64,000 bases of DNA, taken from Rhodopirellula sp. P2 (lineage in GTDB: Bacteria; Planctomycetota; Planctomycetia; Pirellulales; Pirellulaceae). The position numbers were made by a program, and so were the translations under genes. Each line of letters opens with the position of its first letter. Within the stretch, counting starts at the first letter, position 1. The stretch spans positions 6,987,001 to 7,051,000 of the forward strand of contig NZ_CP118225.1 of assembly GCF_028768465.1 (NCBI RefSeq), written 5' to 3'. The notes under the pieces were generated by a model. The model was not told the DNA's origin. It worked only from the letters and a program-made list of their open reading frames with translations, and made no database searches. Shown here one piece after another: positions 1-13,792 of the stretch.

Positions 1-333
1 ATCGTCACTCGCGACATGCTGCTGGCGATGCAACCCGGCAGCGTCGTGGTTGACATGGCAGTCGAAACGGGAGGCAACGTTGAGGGTTCCGTGCTGAATG
101 AAATCGTCGATGTCGAAGGCGTCAAAATCATCGGCCAAGGAAACTTGCCATCCGAGGTGAGTCGCAATGCCAGCGAGATGTACTCGAACAACTTGACCGC
201 CTTGATCGACGATTTCTGGGACGCCGAATCCAAGCGATTCGCATTCGATCCCGAGGACGAAATCGTTCAAGCCGCCGTCATCACTCGTGGTGGCGTGATC
301 GTGAACGACACCATCGCCAAGCTTCATTCATAA
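1..333 (+). CDS. pntAA: NAD(P) transhydrogenase subunit alpha part 1 (5' partial)
   Basis: This is the C-terminal end of the NAD(H)-binding domain I subunit of the proton-translocating transhydrogenase; the gene begins before the window. The frame is open from base 1 (IVTRDMLLAMQPGSVVVDMA, then a GG-N-E-S segment) and stops at 331-333. The visible part fits the alanine dehydrogenase/PNT fold, including the VVDMAVETGGN region after the nucleotide-binding site. The two membrane subunits follow at once on the same strand, the three-gene split (AA, AB, B) common outside enterobacteria. The enzyme makes NADPH from NADH using the proton gradient. The family call is firm; the length is unknown. Confidence 0.9.
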   Translation: MVTRDMLLAMQPGSVVVDMAVETGGNVEGSVLNEIVDVEGVKIIGQGNLPSEVSRNASEMYSNNLTALIDDFWDAESKRFAFDPEDEIVQAAVITRGGVIVNDTIAKLHS

Positions 334-365
334 ACCACCATTCATCCTTTCAAACAGGGGTTCCC

Positions 366-661
366 ATGGAAGCCGTGCTGCTCGCCTTCATTTTGATGTT
401 GTCCGTGTTCTTAGGCTTTGAACTGATCGCCAAAGTGCCGGCGACCCTGCACACGCCCCTGATGTCGGGTGCCAATGCCATTTCCGGCATCACCGTCGTC
501 GGGGCCATCATCGCCGCCGGAGCCGATTTGGGCCCGTGGTCGACGTGGCTGGGGGCACTGGCCGTCTTCTTTGCCACGGTCAACGTGGTCGGCGGCTACA
601 TGGTGACCGATCGCATGTTGAGCATGTTCAAGAAGAAAGACAGCCCGTCAGGAGGTGACTC

Positions 662-665
<4 letters not shown>
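366..665 (+). CDS. pntAB: NAD(P) transhydrogenase subunit alpha part 2
   Basis: A 99-residue membrane protein matching the short transmembrane half of the alpha subunit (domain IIa). It has hydrophobic helices at about residues 3-22, 33-52 and 59-80, with the family-typical HTPLMSGANAISGI segment near residues 28-41. The C-terminus is charged (FKKKDSPSGGD). It starts 33 bases after pntAA, and its stop overlaps the pntB start (ATGA at 662), which implies translational coupling. It forms part of the proton channel with PntB in the inner membrane. Confidence 0.92.
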
Positions 666-2023
<1,358 letters not shown>

Positions 2024-2776
2024 ACCACGCCGTCAGCCCCACGGGGCAAGGCGTGGTCGAACGCTCCGAACGGCTCACCGCCGTCGGCGGGACCTTTCGG
2101 TCGAGCCATCCACGCCGTCACCGGGGAAAGGTGAACTTGCCCGTGGTGGACTCGCCGCTGCTGAGCTCCACGCTGGCCGCAAATAATGCGAACCAGCTTG
2201 TCCTCTCAGCCGGCCACTGAAGTCCATTTCGACTTCAGCTGGCTGCGTTCACTTGGATTGCTTCGGCTTCCGCCGCGAACCTGCTTTTCGCTGGGAACCA
2301 ACTTTCGAGTTGCCTTGAGACCTCGTTGTCTTCGGTACCATGACCGTGTAAGTCAGGCCGTGATTCGTTTGAATCGTTACCGCGACATTCGACATGCCAG
2401 TTGACACAACAATTTCCTTCGAGAATGGAAAACGAATTGACCGATCAACTCGACCAGTGATTGCAAAAGCCGGACCAAGTGGCCCGGGGAACGAATCCCG
2501 CGTGTTCGCGAAGAACAGCGTCAACCACGGTTTCCAAGCGTGTCGCCGGAGATTGTCACCGTCCGCTGGTCAACCCAATCCACTGACGAGGTCGTGCGAT
2601 ACCGACGCCTCCGAGTCCTGGAGCGACGACAGTTGGCAGCGAGTTCGATTCCACCTGTCGCCGCTCTGCGGCTTTGAACCGGTACGGGGTCCCTTGGGAC
2701 CTCGGGTTGAAACCCGACGCTGGCGACTGTCACCGCTCCGCGGTTTGGTTGGGCCATGCGTCAGGCGACCGGTTGG
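2024..2776. other. Intergenic region, no gene supported
   Basis: About 750 bases between convergent pntB and gdhA. Short open frames exist on both strands, but none shows a recognisable domain or start context. The stretch has GC-rich near-repeats such as CTGTCGCCGCTCTGCGG and CTGTCACCGCTCCGCGG with small hairpin potential, like other intergenic regions in the window. I see no RNA gene. Confidence 0.5.
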
Positions 2777-4591
<1,815 letters not shown>

Positions 4592-7500
4592 GTGCGAGAT
4601 CCGATTCGTGCCTTGCTTCCTTCCAGGCCGGAAAGCTACAGAGGAATGAACGGATTGCCACTCCTTCTTTTAGCCCCCATCAAGGACGACTGCTTGCGAA
4701 CGAAGAAAGGCGTCCGAACGTTCGCAATCCGAGCGATCAACCTGGGGCTGTTGCTCACCTTCCTGCTTCTAGTTTCCCGGAACTTCGTTTCACGGCACCT
4801 TGCCGAACGAGTGGCGTCTTCCCTGCTGGCAACAGAAGTCCGCGTCGAATCAGTTCACATTGGCCTGGGTACCATTCAAGCCCATGGCATCACGGTGATG
4901 GAACCTTCGATCCCGGATGCCGCGCAGATCGAAGTCCGCCAAGTCGACCTGGTCGCTTCGATCTTCCGAGGCCTGAGTGACGGCAAATGGGTTGATCAGA
5001 TTGCCGTTGCCAACCCCGTTCTCCACCTTCGGTTCGACGACGAGGGCCAACTGCTCTCGGTCTTCCCGAAATCCCAAAGCTCTTCCGAAGGCGAGACCAA
5101 GATCCCGCTTCGGTCTCTGTTGGTTCAGAACGCAGAACTGATCGTTCACCAGGGCCCCCATTGCAAAGCGATTGTTGCAGGAGCCAGCCTCTCGGGCGTG
5201 TTCGGAACGGAACTGGAGCTGCGTGGGCAAGTCAAGCAATTGCTCGACGGACAACTCGAGTTTCAGACCCAAGTGGATGCGGCCACCTTCGCTGGCTCAA
5301 CCGTCGTCCAAATGCAGGGCTGCCGACTCGATTGCAACACGCTTCCGGCCAGTTTGTTACCGGCTGACGTTCGTCGGGAACGCATCCGCGGAACAGCCTC
5401 GATGCTGGTCAAAGTGCAGCATCCAGCCGACGAGAAAGATTTCCGACACCATCCCACCGAAATGCAACTGCGGTTGCAAGACATCGTCTGGAGTGACCTC
5501 GGAACGGTGGTGAGCCAACTGACACTGCATGCCAACACAAGCCGCGATGGACTGGCACTGAACGTGGACGCGGCCCCGCTCCAGGGCAGGGCTCGATTGT
5601 CGTTGACGACCGATTCACTGGCTGCGCCACTGAACGCGAATGTGACCAGCGAGGTCAGCGGTTGCGACCTCCAACCCCTGTTTGCGCATTTCGCCCCAAA
5701 CCTCGATGTCCACGCGACAGCGGGCTTCTCAACACGCTCTCAGTTCCGCTGGCACGACGGTGTCGCTGACTTCGAGAACACCGTTCATGCGGTGGCGTCG
5801 GGTCTCGTCGCAGATAACATCGAACTGGCCCCCGTCGTTGGTGACGTCGTTTGCAACGGGCAGATTCCACTGGATCCAAACAACTTCGATCCGATGGGAG
5901 GTTTGCAAGGCGACCTCTCTGGCAACGTGACGTCAGACGGTCTTGGTCTGCAACAGCTGGCCAAGCGACTCGGCATCGCGGATCTAGGTGGTCGCCTCCA
6001 AACATCGGTCGCTTTCTCACTGCCACTGGATCAATGCCTCGATCCCAATGCCCTGACCGTCGCAGCTGCCGCCACTTGCGTTGACGTCCAGGCACACGGC
6101 GTCACGCTGAACGACACAGTCGCGCGAATGAGCCTTTCCAAAGGCACGGTGGTCGCTCGTTTGGACGAAGCCCGATTCATCGGCGCAGAGGGCGAGACGA
6201 TTGCGGTGACAAGCGGTTCGGCGCAGACCAGCCTGTCCACTCGGCGACTGGAACTGCAGGCCATCTTGAACGAACTGGATGGACAGCAAGCCGCCCGCCT
6301 CTGCAACGTCGATGAGCGTCACCTGAGTGGGCAGGCCACCGGCCGAGTGGACGCATCGGTCTCGCTCGATTCGATGGTTCACCCCGACGCCTGGCAAGTG
6401 TTGGCAAGCCTGAACACGGTCGGCGTCTCCGTCTTGGGAGAGCAGGTCCACGACGTCAACGCCCAACTGGAACTGAACCACGGGCGAATCGTCATTGCTC
6501 CCACCACGTTGCAATGGCGTGAGAACCGCTGCCAGCTTTCCTTGGATGGAAAGCTCAGCAATGAATTGACAATGGACGCAGACTTTTCAGCCGGGCCGAT
6601 CTCACTGCGTGACGTTGCCGATGTCGCGTCACGTTTTTCATCCACCCGGTTGCCGCTCGCCGGAACAGCCCAACTGGATGGCAAACTGCACGCGGACTCC
6701 AAACGACACACCATCAAGACAACCGGGACCGCGTCGTTGTCGGACGCAACCTACGCCCACACAAGCATTGGTTCGGCCCGTCTGAATTGGGAAGCCGACT
6801 CAACTGGTCTGGTGATCCACACGGGATCCGACGATCTCCTTGGCGGCCAATACACGCTCTCGTTGACAACCGACCAGCTTGATTGGACGCAGTCGACGAT
6901 CGAATCGTGGTTCACAGGAATCCAGGCCAGCCGTTTGCCTCGATTTGCCAACCTCCAAGTCCCTGTGACAGGCACATTGGAAGGCGGATTCAAATTCACC
7001 TCACTCGGGTCGCTCGCCAAACTGGGTGGAAACGCCTGGATCCGCAGTCGCTCACTCTCCGCGATGAACGTGCCCATTGAATTGACACGGGCCGAGATTC
7101 AGATCGAGAACGGGAGAGCGATTGGGAATGCAGACGGCGAGCTGTTGCAAGGCAGCTTTGACGCCAAGGTCCAAAGTGATCTGCAAGAGCTTGTCGCATT
7201 CGCGAATCAAGACACCACCGACCTGCGTCAGATCCCAATCTTCGTGGAAGCCAAACTCAGCCGACTCTCGATCGACAAAGCCATCCAAGCCGCGAAGTTG
7301 CCGGCATCGCTTCGCCCGTTGTCAGGATTCGTGGATGCCAGCTGCACGCGTGATGCAAACTCGATCCGCGACGGTTTGCTTTGCACCGCGACGGCTTCAG
7401 CGGAACGAGTTCGCTGGAACCAAGCCAGACTTTCCGATCGCGTGACCGCCACCGTCGAACTGCGTCCTGACCGTCTGGCCCTGGAATCCGTTGACGGACG

Positions 7501-8542
7501 ATTCGCAGACGGGCGGCTCAGCGGACGGGCAGAAGTCACTTTGATTGGCGAACCTCGGGGGACGTTTCAATTCGGAATCAACCGTATGAACCTACGACTC
7601 GCTACCGCACCACTGGGCAACATCGCAAGCGGAGCGTCAGGAACAGGCAGCGTGCGGGTCACCGGTCGCATTGCGCAAACCATTTCGGGCCGGGCCGATG
7701 TCTCGGCCAACAACCCTTCGATTGCCGACCTCAATATTCGAGCAGTGCGATTCCCCATCGACTGGACGGTGACCCCCGCCTCAAACCGCATTGCTTGGCG
7801 CTGTCGAGCAGGGGTGATCGAAGCCGGCGGTGGGAAAATCAATGTTTCGACCGAGGGCGATTACAGCCGCTCTCTCAACATGCAACTTGCTGCACGGCTG
7901 CATCAAATCGACACCTCGCGCTTGCTCCGCGGCAAAAGCGTTGGCGCAGGTGTGATGGATGGGCAAGTCAACTTGAACGCCCGACGTGCCAGCCGCCCCG
8001 ATCAGATTGCCGGCAACTTCGACCTCCAGATGTCCCAGGTCAATTCGTTGGAGATGCCAATCTTGGGCCAACTTGATTCCCTGGTGAGTTTGACTCCTTC
8101 ACTGGGTTCCAAGCACGACAATGACGGAACGATCACCGGTCGACTGTCCGGCGGATTGGTCCACCTGGATCAACTGGCCATCACACAAAGCAACGTTCAG
8201 GTCCTGATGAGCGGCAATGCTTCGCTCGATGGTCGGCTCAACTTTGACGTGACCGCGGCAACCGGTCAGGTCGGACCAGCCGACGGGTTGATGGCGCTCA
8301 CCGACTCGCCGCTCTTGCTGGCTGCCCCCGCACCGGTCGCCCTGGTGTTGAAAGCGAACGAGGCGATGAAAGACCGGGTCGTTCATGTCCATGTGGGTGG
8401 CACTTCCTCACGGCCAACCCTTCGATTGCAACCCGGCAAAAACTTGACCCAAGACACCTTGCGATTCTTCTTGACCAACAGCTTCGGATCGCAGGTTGCC
8501 AATGTGGCGGACCAGTCACGGAACCGGAACCGCGTGCGTTAG
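4592..8542 (+). CDS. Large AsmA/TamB-like envelope protein
   Basis: A protein of up to 1316 residues with one N-terminal transmembrane anchor (hydrophobic around residues 45-65, AINLGLLLTFLLLVS). The long repetitive beta-rich body and C-terminal pattern are like AsmA/TamB/YhdP bridge-like proteins that span the periplasm and are thought to carry lipids or assist outer membrane assembly. Conserved-looking pieces are the anchor, a DNPVLHLRFDDEG-type segment around 145, and the C-terminal part (VNSLEMPILGQLDSL) near 1170. The frame opens with GTG at 4592. An ATG at 4646, just after an AGAGGA box, gives 1298 residues and is equally plausible. The export lipoprotein gene follows on the same strand. 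The exact subfamily is uncertain. Confidence 0.7.
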   Translation: MRDPIRALLPSRPESYRGMNGLPLLLLAPIKDDCLRTKKGVRTFAIRAINLGLLLTFLLLVSRNFVSRHLAERVASSLLATEVRVESVHIGLGTIQAHGITVMEPSIPDAAQIEVRQVDLVASIFRGLSDGKWVDQIAVANPVLHLRFDDEGQLLSVFPKSQSSSEGETKIPLRSLLVQNAELIVHQGPHCKAIVAGASLSGVFGTELELRGQVKQLLDGQLEFQTQVDAATFAGSTVVQMQGCRLDCNTLPASLLPADVRRERIRGTASMLVKVQHPADEKDFRHHPTEMQLRLQDIVWSDLGTVVSQLTLHANTSRDGLALNVDAAPLQGRARLSLTTDSLAAPLNANVTSEVSGCDLQPLFAHFAPNLDVHATAGFSTRSQFRWHDGVADFENTVHAVASGLVADNIELAPVVGDVVCNGQIPLDPNNFDPMGGLQGDLSGNVTSDGLGLQQLAKRLGIADLGGRLQTSVAFSLPLDQCLDPNALTVAAAATCVDVQAHGVTLNDTVARMSLSKGTVVARLDEARFIGAEGETIAVTSGSAQTSLSTRRLELQAILNELDGQQAARLCNVDERHLSGQATGRVDASVSLDSMVHPDAWQVLASLNTVGVSVLGEQVHDVNAQLELNHGRIVIAPTTLQWRENRCQLSLDGKLSNELTMDADFSAGPISLRDVADVASRFSSTRLPLAGTAQLDGKLHADSKRHTIKTTGTASLSDATYAHTSIGSARLNWEADSTGLVIHTGSDDLLGGQYTLSLTTDQLDWTQSTIESWFTGIQASRLPRFANLQVPVTGTLEGGFKFTSLGSLAKLGGNAWIRSRSLSAMNVPIELTRAEIQIENGRAIGNADGELLQGSFDAKVQSDLQELVAFANQDTTDLRQIPIFVEAKLSRLSIDKAIQAAKLPASLRPLSGFVDASCTRDANSIRDGLLCTATASAERVRWNQARLSDRVTATVELRPDRLALESVDGRFADGRLSGRAEVTLIGEPRGTFQFGINRMNLRLATAPLGNIASGASGTGSVRVTGRIAQTISGRADVSANNPSIADLNIRAVRFPIDWTVTPASNRIAWRCRAGVIEAGGGKINVSTEGDYSRSLNMQLAARLHQIDTSRLLRGKSVGAGVMDGQVNLNARRASRPDQIAGNFDLQMSQVNSLEMPILGQLDSLVSLTPSLGSKHDNDGTITGRLSGGLVHLDQLAITQSNVQVLMSGNASLDGRLNFDVTAATGQVGPADGLMALTDSPLLLAAPAPVALVLKANEAMKDRVVHVHVGGTSSRPTLRLQPGKNLTQDTLRFFLTNSFGSQVANVADQSRNRNRVR

Positions 8543-8626
8543 CAAGCAACGAAAAACGACCGTTCCTTCACCAGCAACAGCGTGTCGACCAAGCAGACAG
8601 AACCCAAACTGAACACGGAGATTCCT

Positions 8627-9478
8627 ATGACCCATCATCCTACATTTCGCATCATTCAGGTGACGCTGCTGGTCGCATGCTGCGTCGCAGTCATCGCCGG
8701 CTGCCGCACCGCGGCATCGCTCGGACTGCCGGTTTCGGCCAGTTCCAACGCGTTGCTTCCCTACGCGACGAATCTCCGCCAAGCCGGACATCGCCATGGA
8801 ATCCCAACGGAGTTGGCCAAGCAAGCCCTGCCGCCTCACCGAATGGAAGCGGGCGATGTCTTGGTCATTGAGCCCAACGATTTCAATTCGCCCGTGCGTC
8901 TGCAAAGTGACCAAACCGTCCATCAAGATGGCTACATCGAACTGGGTGACTACGGCCGTGTCGCAGTCCTCGGCATGACGACCGAAGAGATTCAGCAAAC
9001 GGTTCAATCTCGTGTCGCGGCGCGCGAAACGGAGAAGAGTCAACAACGATTCGCGCTCGCCTCGCACAGCCCGAATCGCCCGCCCGAGGAAGTCGCCGAC
9101 TACGGCGTCAACGTCCGCTTGGTCAACAACGAAAGCGATCAGTTCTATGTGATGGGTGAGGTCAATGCGCCAGGCTCGTATCAGTTGGTGGGAGCCGAAA
9201 CAGTGCTGGACGCACTGATCGCTGCCGGCGGTTTGTCCGATCGAGCGAACGAACACAAAATCATTCTCACTCGCCCCCAACCGGACGGACAACCACGACT
9301 GGTCCTCCCCGTTTGCTACAAACAGATTCTGCAACTGGGCGATGTCACCACGAACTACCAATTGTTTCCCGGCGACCGCATCTATGTCCCCAGCATCACG
9401 CTCTGGGAAGACGTCAAACAAAGCGTCGCCTTCAACAGCGACAAGAGCTGCCCGCACTGCCGAGAGTACCGCCAGTAG
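8627..9478 (+). CDS. Polysaccharide export lipoprotein with SLBB domain
   Basis: A 283-residue lipoprotein of the Wza/Poly_export type. It has a basic-hydrophobic signal with lipobox VIAGC (Cys near residue 26), a polysaccharide export domain (RMEAGDVLVIEPNDF through DGYIELGDYGRVAVLGMTTEE), then an SLBB module (FYVMGEVNAPGSYQL...TVLDALIAAGGL) and the closing LFPGDRIYVPS. The ATG at 8627, preceded by CGGAG at suitable spacing, is preferred over the GTG at 8582. Such proteins form outer-membrane secretion channels for capsular or exopolysaccharide. No polymerase or co-polymerase gene is adjacent, so its partner lies elsewhere. Confidence 0.85.
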   Translation: MTHHPTFRIIQVTLLVACCVAVIAGCRTAASLGLPVSASSNALLPYATNLRQAGHRHGIPTELAKQALPPHRMEAGDVLVIEPNDFNSPVRLQSDQTVHQDGYIELGDYGRVAVLGMTTEEIQQTVQSRVAARETEKSQQRFALASHSPNRPPEEVADYGVNVRLVNNESDQFYVMGEVNAPGSYQLVGAETVLDALIAAGGLSDRANEHKIILTRPQPDGQPRLVLPVCYKQILQLGDVTTNYQLFPGDRIYVPSITLWEDVKQSVAFNSDKSCPHCREYRQ

Positions 9479-9527
9479 TTGGCGGCAGGGTCAGCGACAC
9501 AAGCGGCTCTTTCAGAGCGCCCACGGC

Positions 9528-10709
9528 TCACTCGAGTTCGCTGAGCAAGGCATCCGTTTCTTGGATTCGGAAACGAGTGGTCACCACCGAGTGTTTCTCG
9601 GGCCCCGGTCGGTACTTGATGTACGTGGTCGCCACGATCGTCCCATCGGGCAACAACTCGACGCCCGGATAACCACAATCGGCCACGTTCTTCGCGTGAC
9701 TGTGCAAGAGCTTGATGCGATATTGCCCCGGTCGGTTTTCGCGAATGTCCTCGTAGATTCCCACCCAAGCCACGAAATGCCCTCGTGTGGGGCTGCCGGG
9801 GGCCTGATCACGGAATGCGAAGACCCAGCGACCGTCGGGGAGCGGGACGCCGATGTGTCGATCGCCCGACAATCCCCATGGCGTGTCGACAGGCGTGGTC
9901 CAGGTCTGCCCCTCATCACGCGAGAACATCATCAGACTGCGGCCGCGGTGCGTGTTCTCTCGCAGCAGACAACACAATTCTTCCCCGTCGGGTGAACGAA
10001 ACACAAACGGCTCACAGGGATTCTTCCCTTCCACCGCAGCGACCACACGTGGCTCGGACCAAGTGAACCCTCCGTCCGCGGTGATGGTTTGCAACACGCT
10101 CAGCGGTGCTCTGTCCTTGCCGTCAGGCCCTTTGTGATACAGCCCCAGAGTTCGCCCATCTTTCAGTGTCACCACACTGCTGAACGTCATCACACATGGA
10201 AAACCCAGTGGTGGCATCTCGGTCCAAGTCTGGCCGTCGTCTTCGCTCATGATGCTCGGCATCCCCGGACCACCACGCTGGTTGAGCGCCGCCGAAAAAA
10301 CCCAGAGTCGCGGATTTCCCTCGGGATCACGAATCCGATAGATGCTCGGACAATTCTGATGCTTTGAAAAGTTGGCTGGCAACTGATCGTCCAGTCGTGT
10401 CCACGTCAGTCCCCCGTCGTCGCTCTTGGCCATCGGGCCCGCCGAGCCACCGTGATTGACACACCAAACGCAAAGGATGGTTTCGCTCTCCGGCATCCGC
10501 AACGTCGTGGGATGGCCTTGATAAACGCCATTGGTTCCCGCTGCGATGACCACCTGACGTTCCGTCTGCTGCGACAAATCCACGACCGGCAAATCAGGAC
10601 CATCGCCCGACGCGATGGAAGCTGCCGACATGATTCCCACGATCCAGATCGAATGCAGGCAAGTCAACGCGGTGAACGGATTCCTTCGATCAGCAAGCGA
10701 TCGATCCAT
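9528..10709 (-). CDS. Secreted sialidase-like (BNR/Asp-box) protein
   Basis: A 393-residue exported beta-propeller protein: N-terminal signal ([24 protein letters not shown]) followed by four Asp-box repeats ([44 protein letters not shown]). An LRMP segment early in the domain resembles the sialidase FRIP arginine motif. This fits exo-alpha-sialidase/neuraminidase-family proteins, which are abundant in planctomycetes; the real substrate may be another acidic or sulfated glycan. An in-frame TTG lies at 10715, but the ATG at 10707-10709 with an upstream GGA is preferred. It stands alone on the minus strand. Confidence 0.82.
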   Translation of the reverse strand: MDRSLADRRNPFTALTCLHSIWIVGIMSAASIASGDGPDLPVVDLSQQTERQVVIAAGTNGVYQGHPTTLRMPESETILCVWCVNHGGSAGPMAKSDDGGLTWTRLDDQLPANFSKHQNCPSIYRIRDPEGNPRLWVFSAALNQRGGPGMPSIMSEDDGQTWTEMPPLGFPCVMTFSSVVTLKDGRTLGLYHKGPDGKDRAPLSVLQTITADGGFTWSEPRVVAAVEGKNPCEPFVFRSPDGEELCCLLRENTHRGRSLMMFSRDEGQTWTTPVDTPWGLSGDRHIGVPLPDGRWVFAFRDQAPGSPTRGHFVAWVGIYEDIRENRPGQYRIKLLHSHAKNVADCGYPGVELLPDGTIVATTYIKYRPGPEKHSVVTTRFRIQETDALLSELE

Positions 10710-10826
10710 GGTCAATTCCAGTGAAAATGTGAGGTGATGTTCGAATCGAAACGAGACAGTCTACTCGAATCACGCATCGCATTCTTGATTCTCCGGAGCA
10801 CTCCTGAGCAACTCCGCGCGGTGGCC

Positions 10827-12665
10827 TCAGGGAGCGAAGGGAAACAGCAGAGGCACGATCCAGAGCGTGACCGCCAGGACGAGCAACTGCAGCGGGATGC
10901 CGACCTTGAGGAAATCACCGAAACGGTAGCTTCCCGCGCCAGTCACCAACGCATTGATCGGAGAGGCCATTGGAGTGGAAAAAGATGTCGACGCCGCCAA
11001 GGCAACGCCCATCAACAACGGGTACGGCGAGACACCCAGCCGATGAGAAACCTCCAGTGCCAGCGGTGCGACCAGCACACTTGTTGCCGTGTTGGAGATC
11101 GCTTGACTGAGCAGCGACGTGACACTGAACAGCAACAGCAACAACAGAGTGGGGTTCGCTAAATGAGGGCTCTCCACAATCGCATCGGTCACCATCCCCA
11201 GCACGCCCGTCTTTTCGAGCGCCGTGGCCAGCGGCATGACCGAAGCGATCATCACGATGCTATCCCAGTGGATACTCTGGTAAGCCGTCGATCCACGAAA
11301 TGCTCCGACCACCACGGTCAACAACGCGGCGACCAGAACGGCGGTCACATTGGCAACCATCCCCGTGCTCATCACAATCAACATCCCCAATAAGATCGCA
11401 ACGACCCAGCCAGCTGCGGGAGTCAGTGTTGGTCCATGTTGCTCGTCCTGCGTGCTGATCAGCAACACGTCCCGTCGCGATTTCCAGAGTCGCTCCAGCG
11501 CGCTCGTGTTGGTGGCAATCAAAAGCGTGTTGCCTGGATTCAATGGCGTGTCAGATGTGCGAGTGCCGATGGGCTCCTTGCCATCGTGCATCGCCACGAC
11601 CATCGCCCCGTATTGACGAAAAAAGTCGATCTCCCGAACCGTCCGTCCAATCAGTTCCGAGCGAGGTGGGACGATCAATTCAGCCAGATACACATCCTTG
11701 GGAAGCGACGGAGCGGTTGAAACCAATTCGACGTACCCGCCCGTGATCAGACGCTCAACGGCTCCTTTGTTCGATGACTTGATGAAGAGCGTGTCGCCGG
11801 GTTGCAACAACGTATCGGCGTTGCATTTACGCACAGCCGCCCCGTCCGAACGACGAGTCAGCACCGCAATCACATTGACATAAAACGTCGTCCGCAGCCC
11901 AATCTCCCGAAGCGTGCGTCCTGCAAATTCGGACCCCGCCGGAATGGTGACTTCGCTGATCTGCCCCTCCACCCCGTAACTGTGAAGCAGGTCAGGACGG
12001 GAAACGTATCGCTGCTCATGACTCGCGTGGGCCGCGTCGTCGTTCCCCTTCGCCCTGTCCGGCAACAGCCGCGTGCCGATCGTGCACATGAAGCCAACCC
12101 CGACGCAGAGCATGACCAAGCCCGCCGGCGCAAACGAAAAGAAGTGAAACGGCTCCAACCCCGCATGCCGAAGTTCTTGACTGACGACGATGTTCGATGG
12201 GGTGCCGATCAGCGTCAGCATCCCGCCCAAGGCGGCCGCAAACGCCAGTGGGATCAACAACTTCGACGGTGAGATCTCCGCGCGACGACTCAGCGCGAGC
12301 ACCACGGGCAACATCACCGCAACCGTTCCTGTTGAACTGATGAACGCCGACAACAGGGCACAGGCAAGCATCACCGTCGCGGTCAACCGGACCGTCGACT
12401 TGCCCCCGATTCGGCCCAGCCCATTGCCGACCTGATCCGCCACGCCGGTTTCCAAGATCGCACCGCCCACGACAAACAATCCGGCAATCATCAGCACCAA
12501 CGAATTGGAAAAACCGGCGGTTGCCTCCGCCGGCGTCAGGATGCCAGTCAGCACGAGCGCCAACAGCGAAACGAACGCCACAAGATCCATCCGGAACCGG
12601 TCCACCACAAAAGCGATGATGGTTGCCACCAGGATGAAAGTCACCATCCAAACGTCAGCGGACAT
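10827..12665 (-). CDS. SLC13/DASS-family transporter with two RCK_C domains
   Basis: A 612-residue inner-membrane transporter. The N-terminal half-transporter has several helices (from VTFILVATIIAFVVD), including SSTGTVAVMLPVV and LIGTPSNIVVSQEL, motifs of the SLC13/CitT-ArsB superfamily. Two cytosolic TrkA-C (RCK_C) domains follow around residues 210-390 (EVTIPAGSEFAGRTLREIGL and ELIVPPRSELIGRTVREIDF), then the second transmembrane half. The family moves sulfate, dicarboxylates or related anions with sodium; the substrate cannot be read here. The frame extends to 12758, but the hydrophobic start suits the ATG at 12663-12665. Confidence 0.87.
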   Translation of the reverse strand: MSADVWMVTFILVATIIAFVVDRFRMDLVAFVSLLALVLTGILTPAEATAGFSNSLVLMIAGLFVVGGAILETGVADQVGNGLGRIGGKSTVRLTATVMLACALLSAFISSTGTVAVMLPVVLALSRRAEISPSKLLIPLAFAAALGGMLTLIGTPSNIVVSQELRHAGLEPFHFFSFAPAGLVMLCVGVGFMCTIGTRLLPDRAKGNDDAAHASHEQRYVSRPDLLHSYGVEGQISEVTIPAGSEFAGRTLREIGLRTTFYVNVIAVLTRRSDGAAVRKCNADTLLQPGDTLFIKSSNKGAVERLITGGYVELVSTAPSLPKDVYLAELIVPPRSELIGRTVREIDFFRQYGAMVVAMHDGKEPIGTRTSDTPLNPGNTLLIATNTSALERLWKSRRDVLLISTQDEQHGPTLTPAAGWVVAILLGMLIVMSTGMVANVTAVLVAALLTVVVGAFRGSTAYQSIHWDSIVMIASVMPLATALEKTGVLGMVTDAIVESPHLANPTLLLLLLFSVTSLLSQAISNTATSVLVAPLALEVSHRLGVSPYPLLMGVALAASTSFSTPMASPINALVTGAGSYRFGDFLKVGIPLQLLVLAVTLWIVPLLFPFAP

Positions 12666-13243
12666 CGGTTGATCTGTTCTTTCGTGGGGAGTGATTCTTG
12701 TTTGAAAAAGCAGTTGCGAATCCTTGGTCCCACCGCGGTGAAGGACCATCGCAACCATAGCTCTCGTCGCTCGCCTCGTCGATCCATGTTGGAGACAACG
12801 GATCGACGCAGCAGCCCGCGTTCATTCCACCGCGGAATGCTCGATCGGCCGCTCCAAACTTTTTGGCTCCCGTTGAATTCGCCACTGGATGCAGAGTATG
12901 GCGACGATGCAGACGATGCCTTTCGTCGTCCCCGGCGATGACGTGCCATATCGCACGCGGGAACCGTGCGGGTCGTCACACTGTGTGACGGTCTTCCCAA
13001 GCGTGTTCCAGCGGCGGTGCTGGGGTGCGACCTCTTGTCCGCTGAACCTCATTGATGGTGGCGAACGGGAACCATGCTGATCGAAATTTCGTTGGCAGCG
13101 GCAGCGGCGTTCCTTCCGGGATGAATGTCGATCGCGGAACAACGTTTGCGATGAAAGGATGGCAACTTGATTGCCACGTGTTGACCGCTGATGGATCTTC
13201 AATTCCTCCATCCTTTGGTTCTGCACCACTCCTTGGAAATAAG
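12666..13243. other. Divergent intergenic region
   Basis: About 580 bases between divergent genes, with no gene I can support. The open frames here are antisense shadows or out-of-frame extensions of the flanking genes. Confidence 0.4.
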
Positions 13244-13660
13244 ATGAAGAAAAACGAGCCGCTGACAAAAATCATGTCAACTGGATTGCAAACGATTCAC
13301 GACGGCGAGCCCGTCTCAAAGTTGCGAGCCATGTTTGAATCCGGTGGCATTCACCACATCCCTGTTGTCAGCGGGGAGAAGCTGATCGGCATTGTGAGCT
13401 GGAGTGACTTCGTGCGAATCTCTTTCGGCGAGTTCGGAAACCAAACCTCGAAGTCCTTGGACCAAACACTCGATCACCTTTACAAGGTGCATGACGTGAT
13501 GGTCGCCGATTGTGTCACGATCGAAAAATCGAGCACGATCCGTGACGCAGCCAGGCTGCTTGGGTCTCATAGTTTCCACTCCTTGCCTGTGGTCGAAGGA
13601 GAGAAGCTTGTGGGGATCGTGACATCCACCGACTTGATTCAGTATCTCGCGGAGCAATAG
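13244..13660 (+). CDS. CBS domain-pair protein
   Basis: A 138-residue stand-alone Bateman module: first CBS about residues 8-58 (IHDGEPVSKLRAMFESGGIH, then HIPVVSGEKLIGIVSWSD), second about 80-136 (DCVTIEKSSTIRDAARLLG, SLPVVEGEKLVGIVTSTDLI). CBS pairs bind adenine nucleotides and act as energy or ligand sensors. The ATG at 13244 follows TTGGAAATAAG; the open frame starts at 13052, but the extra 64 residues resemble no CBS protein. No neighbour reveals its target. Confidence 0.85.
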   Translation: MKKNEPLTKIMSTGLQTIHDGEPVSKLRAMFESGGIHHIPVVSGEKLIGIVSWSDFVRISFGEFGNQTSKSLDQTLDHLYKVHDVMVADCVTIEKSSTIRDAARLLGSHSFHSLPVVEGEKLVGIVTSTDLIQYLAEQ

Positions 13661-13792
13661 GCCTTCTGCGTCGCTTGAACGACCTCATCCAAAGAACGGT
13701 TTCGATCACGCTGGGTGACGCCCGCACAGCTTTTCAACTGCGGGCGATCACCCACTTTGGATTAAAAACCAACGTCTGGTCCCTCCCTCAAC